From Candidatus Gastranaerophilales bacterium (GTDB lineage: Bacteria; Cyanobacteriota; Vampirovibrionia; Gastranaerophilales; Gastranaerophilaceae), in assembly GCA_944323725.1 (NCBI GenBank), contig CALUTP010000031.1:1-55848 (forward strand): a stretch of 55,848 bases of DNA. Reading direction: 5' to 3'. The notes beneath the pieces are model-generated. The model saw only the letters and a list, made by a program, of their open reading frames with translations. It was not told the DNA's origin and ran no database searches. This document shows, in pieces, positions 16,044-24,879 of this stretch. How positions within the stretch are numbered: the stretch's first letter is position 1; the number at the start of each line of letters is the position of its first letter. The position numbers and the translations under genes were made by a program.

Positions 16044-17907
16044 TGTTAACTCCCTCCACTATTGCTTTTGCTGTTGCTTGTTTTCGTTTTTCACTCACAA
16101 GTTGTGCTCTTTCATTATCATTCGAAATAAATCCTATTTCAACCAATATTGCAGGAGATGTTGTGTGATTTATTACATAGAATTTAGATTTGAATAAGCC
16201 TCTATTTTTAGAATCAATTGCACTAGCTAGTGAAGAATGAACGGTTTGTGCAAGATTTAAGCTTTCTTGATGATAGTAATGGGTCTCTATCCCTGTAATT
16301 TCAGGTCTTACACTTGAGTTTACGTGAATACTTACGAATATATCAGGGTTGAAATTTTCTGCCATTGCTACTCTATCTGCAAGTGATACAAATGAATCCG
16401 CAGGTCTTGTCATTAGAACTGCATAACCCTGTTTTTTCAACATATCTTCTACTTTTTTGGAAACATCTAGTGTGATATCTTTTTCGCTCGTATTATTTCT
16501 TATTGCTCCATGGTCAGTGCCGCCATGTCCAGCATCTATTACAATACGTCTTTTACCTGGTGGAACTATTACGGGTGCTGATACTACGCCTTTTGCAACT
16601 CCAGCTTTTGCTGGAGTTTTTTTAGATGCTTTTGTTACAATTTTTATTGTTTTTCCATCTGCGCCTATATAGGTACTCACTAGTGTATTAATTTCAAGTG
16701 GAATTGTTACTTTCATACCTATATTAGGTAATAATGTAACAGTAGCATCTGAAAATGTAGTATTAGCATAGGTATTTTTAAAAGTATAATCATTATATTT
16801 AGATATATTATAAAGATAAAGTATTAACTTATCTGACTCTCTGTCAAGTCCATGTACTACAGGGTGATTAAATGATAGTGTCATTTCATTTGTTTGTTCA
16901 TCTACTTTTTTGTGTCCATATGCTATCATATCTCCAGTATTAGAATAAAGAGTATTTTTATCAATTCTATCTTTATTTGCTATTAATAGTGATTGGTTAT
17001 CACTTGAGTATATTGGTATATATTGCTCGACATTGTTTGTTTGAATTACAACTCTTGCTTTGTTTACTACGAATTGACCTACTTTTACTGTGTCTGTATC
17101 ATTGATTTTGTATTCTTTATTTCTAATGTCCATTGATGTTAGGGTATTTGGCAGATCAAATACAATTCTTGAAGGGTTTGTGAGTATCATTGGCTTTTCC
17201 AGTGTCACTGAGCCAAATCCGTTAAATAAAACTGCATTTTGTTTTGGTGTAATTTTATCAATGTAATATTTGGTATTTAATCTTAATTCTTGTTTTTCTG
17301 TCGGATTTAGCAACTGAGAAGCTTGTTCTACTGTTGAATTAAATGCTTGTTGAATCTGGCCGGCAATATCATTTTGAGATGGCGGCGTATTTTTTACAGA
17401 TGGAGTTGTAACTGTTAAATACTCATAAAAGTCACTTGATGAAGAATGCTCATCTCGATAGGTATTTTGAAAATAGTTATTATTTTGGCAAATTGAATTT
17501 TTAAAATACAAGATTATATTATTTTTAATCCTTAAAAATTTTATGTTTGAAATATTATAATCATCGTCTAAATACATTACAACCCTTACTATGTTAGGGT
17601 TTGTATTGAATTGTGATATTTTTATTTGTTTAATACTTTGGGAGGTAAATGTCCAATCTTTTTTAGGCATAGTTAAAATAGCAGAGTTTATATCAAAATA
17701 TACTCTTCTTGGATTTTCCATTTGGACTAATTTTACATTTGGCATTATTTGAGAGTTTGTGCCATCTTGAGCACTTAAAACTACTATAGAATTTGATGTA
17801 TCAAAAGTTGCAGATGTTATTTTAAAAATATCTTCCGCAAAAACTTTAGAGCAAAGTGTAAATGTAAGTAATAAAAATAATAAAATAAAATTTAATAATT
17901 TTTTCAT
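16021..17907 (-). CDS. Periplasmic N-acetylmuramoyl-L-alanine amidase (AmiC-like)
   Basis: Cleaves the peptide stem from murein, mainly at the septum. 628 residues: signal peptide (MKKLLNFILLFLLLTF, cleavage after VFA), two AMIN-like beta-rich regions (about 30-130 and 195-300), a linker, and a C-terminal Amidase_3 domain (about 452-628). Zinc ligands: His in VIDAGHGG, Glu in SEKDI, His in SIHVNSS; the catalytic Glu is in LVEIGFISN. A second His-containing segment, THYYHQESL, is also present. It overlaps murI by 23 bases, so the two form a peptidoglycan operon. Confidence 0.93.
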   Translation of the reverse strand: MKKLLNFILLFLLLTFTLCSKVFAEDIFKITSATFDTSNSIVVLSAQDGTNSQIMPNVKLVQMENPRRVYFDINSAILTMPKKDWTFTSQSIKQIKISQFNTNPNIVRVVMYLDDDYNISNIKFLRIKNNIILYFKNSICQNNNYFQNTYRDEHSSSSDFYEYLTVTTPSVKNTPPSQNDIAGQIQQAFNSTVEQASQLLNPTEKQELRLNTKYYIDKITPKQNAVLFNGFGSVTLEKPMILTNPSRIVFDLPNTLTSMDIRNKEYKINDTDTVKVGQFVVNKARVVIQTNNVEQYIPIYSSDNQSLLIANKDRIDKNTLYSNTGDMIAYGHKKVDEQTNEMTLSFNHPVVHGLDRESDKLILYLYNISKYNDYTFKNTYANTTFSDATVTLLPNIGMKVTIPLEINTLVSTYIGADGKTIKIVTKASKKTPAKAGVAKGVVSAPVIVPPGKRRIVIDAGHGGTDHGAIRNNTSEKDITLDVSKKVEDMLKKQGYAVLMTRPADSFVSLADRVAMAENFNPDIFVSIHVNSSVRPEITGIETHYYHQESLNLAQTVHSSLASAIDSKNRGLFKSKFYVINHTTSPAILVEIGFISNDNERAQLVSEKRKQATAKAIVEGVNNYFKQLK

Positions 17908-17965
17908 AATATTAATAATATAATTTAATTATCAAATTTTCAAATTGTAACGATAATTTCAAGTT

Positions 17966-18187
17966 TTAATCTATATAACCATGTTTTAGTCCAATATATA
18001 CGGCATGGGTTCTATTACGGGCATTTAGCTTTTTTAATATGGCACTTACATGAGCTTTTACTGTGTGAGTACTAACATAAATTGTGTCTGCGATTTCTTT
18101 ATTCTCGTACCCGATTGCAAGATATTTAAGAGTAATAAGTTCTCTTTCTGTTAATTCGTTTGATGTTTTTGCGTTCTTAACTCTCAT
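17966..18187 (-). CDS. Stand-alone LuxR-type HTH protein
   Basis: 73 residues consisting almost only of a GerE/LuxR helix-turn-helix: LTERELITLKYLAIGYENKE, then IADTIYVSTHTVKAHVSAIL. There is no receiver or ligand domain. It resembles the C-terminal half of the NarL-type regulator at 20486-21148. AGGAGG-type site upstream (GGAGGCAGTC). Likely a constitutive DNA-binding regulator or one controlled by its amount; the target is unknown. Confidence 0.88.
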   Translation of the reverse strand: MRVKNAKTSNELTERELITLKYLAIGYENKEIADTIYVSTHTVKAHVSAILKKLNARNRTHAVYIGLKHGYID

Positions 18188-18278
18188 GACTGCCTCCTGT
18201 TATTATTATCATACAGAAACTTTAAATTTAAAACAATTATATTAATAATATTGCCGTAAATAAATTTTTATTAATTTG

Positions 18279-18307
18279 TAAATTTTTTTGTTATAATTAG
18301 CAAAAAT
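18279..18307 (+). promoter_or_regulatory. Putative sigma-28-like promoter
   Basis: TAAATTTT, 13 bases, GCAAAAAT, 54 bases before ATG 18354. Member of the motif set described in the findings. Confidence 0.4.
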
Positions 18308-18353
18308 AAAAATTCAGAGGATTTTTTTATATAACTATGAAAAGGGTGATGTG

Positions 18354-19115
18354 ATGGAGATTAAAAATTATAATTCGTGTCAAAATTTTGGTGCTTTATA
18401 TGTTAATTCATTAGAAGCTTCTAAAGTTTTGAAAAAAGCTGATAGAGTTGTAAAAGCGTCAAGAAATGTAAAGTTTGTTGATACAAATATTCCAGAAGGG
18501 CATAGGCTTCCCCTGTGGTCTGTTTTATCTGAGCAGGTTGAAAAGCGTCAGAAGAATAATAAAAATAATATCGTAATTGATGTTCTTGAAAAAGGGAAAA
18601 ATCTTTTGACCGTTAAAACATTGGATAAAAATGGGTTTGTTAATAAAAAATGGGTTGTTGATCCGATGCCGATTATAGGAAGATATTGTGAGATTTTTCC
18701 TCAGGGCTCACTGCCTTTCAGCTGGAAATCTTTTTCTAAAGCAATATATGGACGTTCTGTTTTTTTTGATGTTATAGATAGTGCAGAGGTCGATGTTAAT
18801 ATTTTAAAAAATCAGGAAATTCTCAATACAAAAGATGTAAATGTCAGTATAAGAGAATTCCCAAAATTGAAAAGAGTGAATAGGACTAAGGGCAAAATTA
18901 CTCACAATTTAGAAAAGAAAATGGAAAAACAAAAATTAAAAGAATCAAATATCCCTCATGTTCAAAAACCATTTTTAATATTGAAAGATCTGATAATTGA
19001 ATTTGCTCGTCCTGCTGAGCCTGTTAATTTAAAACCTCAACCTAAAATTAAAGATAAGCTTCCTCGCAGGATGAAAAAAGAGTTAAAGAAGTTAGATTTA
19101 ATAGCTAATAGTTAA
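18354..19115 (+). CDS. Basic lineage-specific protein with N-terminal NFGA motif
   Basis: 253 residues, function unknown. The N-terminus MEIKNYNSCQNFGALYVNSL carries x-F-G-A, part of the recurring N-terminal motif. A folded centre (about 40-150: VIDVLEKGKNLLTVKTLDKN, WVVDPMPIIGRY) is followed by a Lys/Arg/Pro-rich tail (KPQPKIKDKLPRRMKKELKK). No membrane segment. AAGGG lies eight bases before the ATG. A five-codon frame at 18337 ends in overlap with the start region. A hairpin follows at 19121-19143. Confidence 0.75.
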   Translation: MEIKNYNSCQNFGALYVNSLEASKVLKKADRVVKASRNVKFVDTNIPEGHRLPLWSVLSEQVEKRQKNNKNNIVIDVLEKGKNLLTVKTLDKNGFVNKKWVVDPMPIIGRYCEIFPQGSLPFSWKSFSKAIYGRSVFFDVIDSAEVDVNILKNQEILNTKDVNVSIREFPKLKRVNRTKGKITHNLEKKMEKQKLKESNIPHVQKPFLILKDLIIEFARPAEPVNLKPQPKIKDKLPRRMKKELKKLDLIANS

Positions 19116-19120
19116 AAATA

Positions 19121-19143
19121 GAAAGGGGCTCTTCGCCCCTTTC
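19121..19143 (+). terminator. Hairpin after the basic protein gene
   Basis: Perfect GAAAGGGGC/GCCCCTTTC stem with a TCTTC loop six bases after the stop region. There is no long T run, so it may protect RNA ends or terminate weakly. Confidence 0.6.
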
Positions 19144-19357
19144 CATTCTAGATGAACTTAAGTCAGTATTTTTAACTGATATTTATATAAAGTGTTTTTA
19201 TTTTTTGCAATTTCATAAATCCTATATTTTGTAATATTTATTTACGTTTTGTCATATTAGAATTTAACAGTTAATACAATGACAAATAATACAGATTATT
19301 CAAAATCTGTATTTTTAATATATTTAGAATTCAAATCTGGGTTCTTTGTTAATAAAC

Positions 19358-19570
19358 CTATTTATTATCTAAATTTTTAAATTTCTTTAATTTGACTAAA
19401 TCCCGATATGATTTAAAAATATGCTTTGTAGTTTCAAATCCTAGTAAATTTTTGTTCTCACCTATTAAAAAATTAATATCATAAGGCCTCCGACGGCTAT
19501 AATTTAGTGTTGTTTGGATAGAAACCCAACCTACATGGAAAGCAAACCGGACTTTAATCTTTTTATGCGT
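19358..19570 (-). pseudogene. Coding-like remnant in the tRNA-flanking intergenic region
   Basis: The stretch 19144-19645 has no intact gene. A minus-strand frame of 70 codons without a normal start reads THKKIKVRFAFHVGWVSIQT, then YSRRRPYDINFLIGENKNLL and FETTKHIFKSYRDLVKLKKF, ending at TAG 19358. An ATG at 19585 would join in frame except for a TGA at 19571-19573. The upstream part overlaps the repeat at 19555-19603. The segment GTAGGTTGGGTTTC on this strand looks like part of a REP-type element. A decayed mobile or accessory gene is likely; no family assigned. Confidence 0.4.
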
Positions 19571-19603
19571 TCAGACAAAATGCCCCATTAAATTACAACT
19601 ATA
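19555..19603 (-). repeat. Copy 2 of the dispersed repeat
   Basis: Reverse complement is nearly identical to 9612-9660, about 10 kb away. Found just downstream of the tRNA-Arg terminator on the same strand. Confidence 0.7.
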
Positions 19604-19610
19604 CAAATAG

Positions 19611-19638
19611 AAAACGAGATAATAAAAATTATCTCGTG
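19611..19638 (-). terminator. tRNA-Arg terminator
   Basis: Perfect ACGAGATAAT/ATTATCTCGT stem followed on the minus strand by TTTTC, right after the tRNA 3' end. Confidence 0.85.
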
Positions 19639-19645
19639 TTAAAAC

Positions 19646-19720
<75 letters not shown>

Positions 19721-19749
19721 ATATATTCTTATTATCATTTGGCATCTTG

Positions 19750-19791
19750 AAAAAATAAGATTGTTTCAACTAGTGCCAAAACAATCTTATC
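19750..19791 (-). terminator. Terminator of the ankyrin gene
   Basis: 12-bp stem ATAAGATTGTTT/AAACAATCTTAT; on the minus strand it is followed by a T run and lies about 35 bases after the stop at 19827. Confidence 0.85.
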
Positions 19792-19826
19792 AAATAAATT
19801 TTTATTTTCAAGTTTTATTTTTATTT

Positions 19827-20417
19827 TTATTTTTCATTTTTATATTTAGTTAATACTAAATTTTTAATATTATCATTTTTACTTTTTAGTGCGTTTAATA
19901 AAGCATCTTCATTAGTTTTTGCTCCAGCATTTATTAGACTTGTAACAATTTCAGCATTTTTCTTTTTTATTGCATAATTTAGAGGGTAAAGATTCCCATT
20001 TGCTGCTGTCATATTTACATCAGCACCGTATCTAATTAGAGTATTTACAATTGCAGAATCTTTCTTTTTTATTGCAGCTAGTAATGGAGTTATTCCAACT
20101 GCTGTGATGTCTCCATTTACATTTGCCCCATTCTGTAAAAGTATTTCTACTATTTCATTTTGGTGAGAATATATTGCCATATATATAGCAGGGACTTTTA
20201 GAAATGTTGTATTAGCACTCATTCCGGCTTTAAGAAATAATTTTACTAATTCAGTATTACCCTCTTGGATTGCACTAAAAAATCCTCTTTCACTGTAACT
20301 TACATTTTGTTCAAGAATTTGTTTTATGCATTGTTCTTGATAATTTAAAGGTTCTGCTGCTAATGCATTTGAACATAGCGCAGAAATTATAAATAATGTA
20401 GCAAGTATTTTTTTCAT
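19827..20417 (-). CDS. Secreted ankyrin-repeat protein
   Basis: 196 residues. Signal peptide MKKILATLFIISALCSNALA with cleavage before AEP. Then about four to five ankyrin repeats: GFFSAIQEGNTELVKLFLKA, VPAIYMAIYSHQNEIVEILL, GITPLLAAIKKKDSAIVNTL, LYPLNYAIKKKNAEIVTSLI. These are protein-binding modules; the signal peptide puts them in the periplasm or outside. GGAGGG precedes the ATG. It follows the NarL-type regulator gene on the same strand after about 70 bases and may belong to its regulon, which is speculative. Confidence 0.9.
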   Translation of the reverse strand: MKKILATLFIISALCSNALAAEPLNYQEQCIKQILEQNVSYSERGFFSAIQEGNTELVKLFLKAGMSANTTFLKVPAIYMAIYSHQNEIVEILLQNGANVNGDITAVGITPLLAAIKKKDSAIVNTLIRYGADVNMTAANGNLYPLNYAIKKKNAEIVTSLINAGAKTNEDALLNALKSKNDNIKNLVLTKYKNEK

Positions 20418-20485
20418 AATATTCCCTCCTCATATAGTTTAAAAATATATTACCGTATTTTTAAAGATTTGAGAAGCAAATATAT

Positions 20486-21148
20486 TTACACAAGACCTTC
20501 TTTTAAAGCTTTTACTGCAGCTTGAGTTCTATCATCTACCACGAGTTTCTGTATAATATTGCATACGTGGGCTTTGGCAGTGTGTTCTGAAATTGTTAGT
20601 TCCTGTGCAATTTCATTATTTGATTTACCATCTACAACAAGTTTTAATACTTCATATTCTCTTTGTGTGAGGTTAGCATGTTGTTCTTTGAACATTGCTC
20701 TAGACATATGTCTAGGTGGTATTACACCGCAGTTTTTCTCCCTTAATATTGGGACAGCCTGAGGATCAAGCCACATTGCACCCTCTTTTACCGTTTTTAT
20801 AATCATTTTTAAAATTTCTATATTTATATCTTTCATAACATATGCACATGCTCCGGCATGTAGTGAGTCCATTACTTCTTGTTCTGAAAGATGTGAAGTT
20901 AGCATTATTATTTTTGCATTATTATTTATTTCTAGAATTTTTTTTGCTGCTTCTATACCGCTCATATCAGGAAGTCCTATATCCATAAGGACTACATCAG
21001 GGTGTGAAATTTTATAATTTTCTATAGCTTCTTTTCCGCTTTGAGCTTCTGATATTACCTCTAGTTCTTTATGCTCTTCAAATAATGATTTTAATCCTAC
21101 ACGCATGAGCTTATGGTCTTCTACCAATAAAATTCTTACTATTGACAT
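20486..21148 (-). CDS. NarL/FixJ-family response regulator
   Basis: 220 residues. Receiver domain (1-~125): acidic pair in LLVEDHKLMR, phosphoacceptor Asp in DVVLMDIGLPDMSG (near residue 57), Thr/Ser in IIMLTSHLS and Lys in YVMKDI. The C-terminal LuxR HTH is LTQREYEVLKLVVDGKSNNE followed by IAQELTISEHTAKAHVCNII. Two-component transcription factor; no histidine kinase lies nearby, so it is an orphan here. GGAGAAGATATG gives the start. Confidence 0.95.
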   Translation of the reverse strand: MSIVRILLVEDHKLMRVGLKSLFEEHKELEVISEAQSGKEAIENYKISHPDVVLMDIGLPDMSGIEAAKKILEINNNAKIIMLTSHLSEQEVMDSLHAGACAYVMKDINIEILKMIIKTVKEGAMWLDPQAVPILREKNCGVIPPRHMSRAMFKEQHANLTQREYEVLKLVVDGKSNNEIAQELTISEHTAKAHVCNIIQKLVVDDRTQAAVKALKEGLV

Positions 21149-21380
21149 ATCTTCTCCTTATTGCTGTGGCTTTTCTATTTTATTTATAAATTGTTAGTTT
21201 CTCTTTTTAATCGGCTTTTAATTTGTGATGAGTGCTAATATTAAATCTTTGAGTTTAATAAATAAAATTTGTATTAAGATTAAAAACTTAATAAAAAATT
21301 AATTTATAATGTGGTAATTTTTATTATTTTGGATTATTATGTACTTTGATAGGGTGACGTGAAAAATAAAGGCACACATT

Positions 21381-22997
21381 ATGAAATATTCTAGATATTC
21401 AACAGTAATTATAGGGAGTGGTGTAGCAGGATTGTATGCAGCTCTCAAAATAGAACAGCAGATTAATTTGCCTGATGGGATACTACTTATTACAAAATCC
21501 AAATTAGGCGAAAGTAATTCTAGATATGCACAAGGCGGAATGGTTGCTGTGTTAAAAGAAAATGTTGCTGACTCAACTGAATCTCATATTAGTGATACAA
21601 TTAAAGCCGGTGCTGGTTTAAGTGAATTTAACACAGTAAAGTTTATTTCGGAAAATTCAGATAAGGTCGTTAAAGATCTTTTAAAATTTGGTGTTGAATT
21701 TGATAGAGATGAAAATAATCAACTTTGCTTTACAAGAGAAGCTGCCCATAGTGTAAGAAGAATTTTACATTCTGGTGGGGATGCTACAGGTAAAATGATT
21801 GAGAAAGCTCTATGTCAGAAAGTCGCTGAAAATAATAATATTGAAGTCTATGAAGAATCGATGGCTGTAGAGCTGCTTGTAAATGGAAATTCTGAATGTA
21901 AGGGTTTGCTTATATATAATGATGTAACAGGTGAATATGAAACCATATATGCTTCAGCAATAATCCTAGCAACAGGCGGAATTGGTCAGTTATATAAATA
22001 TACAACAAATCCTATTGGGGCAACTGGTGATGGACTTGCTCTTGCATATAATGCAGGTGCTATTATGCAGGATATGGAATTTGTTCAGTTCCACCCTACA
22101 GCATTAGCTATTGATGGTGATGAAAATAGGTTTTTAATTTCTGAGGCTGTAAGGGGTGAAGGTGCAAAACTGGTTGATGGCGATGGAATTGAATTTATGC
22201 AAAAGTATGACGAAAGAAAGGAACTTGCTCCTAGAGATATAGTTACTCGTGCGAATTTCAATGAGATGATGAAAAATCATACTAATTGTGTTTATTTAAA
22301 TGCTTCTTGTATTGATAAGGATAAACTTATTCAGCGTTTTCCTAATATATCGAAAAAGTGCGCCGAAAACGGTATAGATATTGTTCATGACTTTATTCCT
22401 GTTGCTCCTGCTGCTCATTATTTTATGGGGGGAATAAAAACAGATGTTGAAGGAAGAACTTCGTTAAAAGGGCTATATGCGATAGGAGAAGTTTCGTCTA
22501 CAGGATTGCATGGCGGGAATCGTCTGGCTAGTAATTCATTATTAGAATGTGTGGTATGTGCTTATGAAGTTGCGGATTTCCTCAAAAAGCAAATTCTTGA
22601 TGCACCTAAACAGATTGATATGGAGATTAAATCTATTATTGATGAGTATGCTGAAGATATTGAATCTGAGTCATTAGATATTCCTAAATTGAAAAAAGAA
22701 CTTCAAGAAATTATGTGGGATTATGTAGGAATTTTGAGAAGTGAAAACTCTCTTATGACAGCATTAGAAAAAATAGAAATACTGAAAGATAAATTCCCGC
22801 GCGGTAAAAAATGCTTAAGCAAGGGAGAATATGAATTTAAAAATATGCTCACTGTATCAAAGATGATTGTGATTTCTGCGTTAAGAAGAAAAGAGTCTCG
22901 TGGCGCTCATTATAGATTAGACTATCTTGATACAAATGAGGAATGTATACACAATTGTTTGACTAAAAAAGAAGGAGAACTTTGTTTTGTTAAGTAA
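21381..22997 (+). CDS. nadB: L-aspartate oxidase
   Basis: First step of de novo NAD synthesis: aspartate to iminoaspartate, FAD-dependent, cytosolic. 538 residues. FAD-binding VIIGSGVAGLYAAL near residue 10; REAAHSVRRILHSGGDATG and HGGNRLASNSLLECVV are flavoprotein family motifs; helical C-terminal domain from about 430. nadC overlaps its end by 11 bases. nadA is not in the window. Confidence 0.97.
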   Translation: MKYSRYSTVIIGSGVAGLYAALKIEQQINLPDGILLITKSKLGESNSRYAQGGMVAVLKENVADSTESHISDTIKAGAGLSEFNTVKFISENSDKVVKDLLKFGVEFDRDENNQLCFTREAAHSVRRILHSGGDATGKMIEKALCQKVAENNNIEVYEESMAVELLVNGNSECKGLLIYNDVTGEYETIYASAIILATGGIGQLYKYTTNPIGATGDGLALAYNAGAIMQDMEFVQFHPTALAIDGDENRFLISEAVRGEGAKLVDGDGIEFMQKYDERKELAPRDIVTRANFNEMMKNHTNCVYLNASCIDKDKLIQRFPNISKKCAENGIDIVHDFIPVAPAAHYFMGGIKTDVEGRTSLKGLYAIGEVSSTGLHGGNRLASNSLLECVVCAYEVADFLKKQILDAPKQIDMEIKSIIDEYAEDIESESLDIPKLKKELQEIMWDYVGILRSENSLMTALEKIEILKDKFPRGKKCLSKGEYEFKNMLTVSKMIVISALRRKESRGAHYRLDYLDTNEECIHNCLTKKEGELCFVK

Positions 22998-23817
22998 TTT
23001 TTATATAGAAGATCATGTTAAAAGGGCTTTGGAAGAAGATATAGGATTTGGAGATATTACAACTGAAAATTTAGCAGAAGATGGAGATATCCTCACAGCT
23101 CAATTGAATACAAGAAGTGATGGTGTGCTTTGCGGTTGTGAAGTTTTTAAAACAGTGTTTAAAATTCTGTCTCCCGATGTCGAAATAAAATTTTATTTCA
23201 AAGACGGTGATATAATTAAAAAAGGAGATAAAATAGCTGACCTAAAAGGTCCAGCAAAGTACCTTCTTATGGGTGAAAGAGTTGCACTTAACTATGCTCA
23301 GAGAATGAGTGGAATTGCTACAGAAACAAGAAAATATCAAGATGCTGTTGGAAATTATTCTGCAAAGATTGTGGATACGAGAAAAACAACTCCTAACTTT
23401 AGACCGTTTGAAAAGTATTCCGTATTTATCGGTGGTGGTCATATGCATAGATTTAATCTTTCTGACTGTGCAATGATTAAAGATAATCATATTAGGCTTG
23501 CTGGAAGTATTACTAAGGCAGTAAGCAAGCTTAGAGATAAAATTTCATTTACCCATAAAATAGAAGTAGAATGTGATACTTTTGAGCAGGTAAAAGAAGC
23601 TGTCCAATCTGGTGCTGATATAATTATGCTTGATAATATGGATATTGAAACTATGAAAAAAGCTTGTGAATATATTAATAATAAAGCCATAGTCGAAGCT
23701 AGCGGTAATGTTAATTTGTCTACAGTGAGTTCAATTGCAGCCTGCGGGGTTGATATCATTTCATCAAGTGCGATTGTCGCAAAAGCTCCAACTCTTGATT
23801 TGGCATTGGATATGTAA
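22987..23817 (+). CDS. nadC: Nicotinate-nucleotide pyrophosphorylase (quinolinate phosphoribosyltransferase)
   Basis: Quinolinate + PRPP to nicotinate mononucleotide. 276 residues. RKTTPNFRPFEKYSVFIGGG and MHRFNLSDCAMIKDNH hold the substrate-binding Arg, Lys and His residues; MLDNMD and EASGNVN complete the barrel. Start at TTG 22987 because AGGAG (22973-22977) is nine bases upstream and no ATG fits. Translationally coupled to nadB. Confidence 0.96.
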   Translation: MLSNFYIEDHVKRALEEDIGFGDITTENLAEDGDILTAQLNTRSDGVLCGCEVFKTVFKILSPDVEIKFYFKDGDIIKKGDKIADLKGPAKYLLMGERVALNYAQRMSGIATETRKYQDAVGNYSAKIVDTRKTTPNFRPFEKYSVFIGGGHMHRFNLSDCAMIKDNHIRLAGSITKAVSKLRDKISFTHKIEVECDTFEQVKEAVQSGADIIMLDNMDIETMKKACEYINNKAIVEASGNVNLSTVSSIAACGVDIISSSAIVAKAPTLDLALDM

Positions 23818-23918
23818 TGGATATATAAAGTGTATTATAGACACTAATTGTAAAGTTTTTAGAAGTTAAATTTTTTCACAGTCCTACTTAATTTGTGGTA
23901 TTTTTAATAAAAAAATTG

Positions 23919-23946
23919 TAAAATTTCTTAAAATGCTAGCAAAAAA
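23919..23946 (+). promoter_or_regulatory. Putative sigma-28-like promoter
   Basis: TAAAATTT, 12 bases, GCAAAAAA, followed by a T run; 62 bases before the start at 24001. Confidence 0.45.
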
Positions 23947-24000
23947 ATTTTTTCTTTGATTTAGAATAATTGTAGAAGACATTAAAAACTTTGGTGGGAC

Positions 24001-24879
24001 ATGAAAACAAATTCTATTAAATATGACATTACCCGTAGCAAGGGATATTCTTCGGTCCATAAAGGCCCGCAGATATTTAAAGAGAAGAGTGCGGGATTGT
24101 GTGAGAAAAATATTAAGGATAAAAGTGTGACATTTAGCGGTGGCTTAACAGGAATGAGTGAGGCTGCCGCTAATTGTTTAAATGCAACTTCCGGTAAAAA
24201 TGGCGGTTTATTTAAGAAAAAATGGTTTGATTCATTTTTAAGATATGCAGATGCTCATAATATAGGATGCAGTGCACTTATGGCGCTTCTCCTTGCTGGC
24301 ATTGTAAGACCTGCAACAATTATGGCTCTTCCAGGTAAAAAAGATAAAGAAGATAAAATTTATGCTTCAGGTCATTCTATTGCTTCCGGAATTATCGGTT
24401 TTGGTTTTTCAACTATTATTACAACACCTTTAGATATAGCAGTTAAGAAAATAGTTGAGGATGCAAAAGGCAAACTCCCTATTCCTAAGGAAGGAATTCC
24501 AAAAGATGCAAACCGTTCAGATTACACAAAATTCAATATGGGAATATTAAATAAAAAATATCTACGACTTGCAGAGTTGAAAAAAATGGCGATTGATGCA
24601 ACAACAGAAGCAGAAAAAAAAGCCATTAAACAGCAGATAAATGCTTTGGAACTTTCTATGAAAAATATTGCAGAATGGGTGATAGCTGTACCAAGAGCAA
24701 TGCTTACAATTGCATTAATTCCACTAGTTCTTAAGTATGTGTTCGGTATTGAAAAGAAAAAGAAACCAGTAGCTCCGGCTCAGGAACAGCAGAATTTACC
24801 AAAAACGCTACAAAATGAGGCTATTAGACGTTTTATGCAGAATAAAAATATAAATGAATTTAAAGGAGGGAATAAGTAA
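24001..24879 (+). CDS. Lineage-specific membrane protein with FSGG motif
   Basis: 292 residues, unknown function. The polar N-terminus contains KSVTFSGGLTGMSEAA (near 45-60). Two hydrophobic regions follow (GCSALMALLLAGIVRPATIM near 95-115; SGIIGFGFSTIITTPLDIAV near 130-150), then a charged helical middle and a third span (VIAVPRAMLTIALIPLVLKY near 228-250). The tail is Pro/Gln/Lys-rich. Starts in a TGGTGGG context. TAATG overlap with the next gene shows translational coupling. A shared promoter-like element precedes it. Confidence 0.8.
   Translation: MKTNSIKYDITRSKGYSSVHKGPQIFKEKSAGLCEKNIKDKSVTFSGGLTGMSEAAANCLNATSGKNGGLFKKKWFDSFLRYADAHNIGCSALMALLLAGIVRPATIMALPGKKDKEDKIYASGHSIASGIIGFGFSTIITTPLDIAVKKIVEDAKGKLPIPKEGIPKDANRSDYTKFNMGILNKKYLRLAELKKMAIDATTEAEKKAIKQQINALELSMKNIAEWVIAVPRAMLTIALIPLVLKYVFGIEKKKKPVAPAQEQQNLPKTLQNEAIRRFMQNKNINEFKGGNK

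Noticed and set aside
15781-16197. Plus-strand frame over murI and the amidase end
   Set aside because: Antisense to two well-conserved genes.
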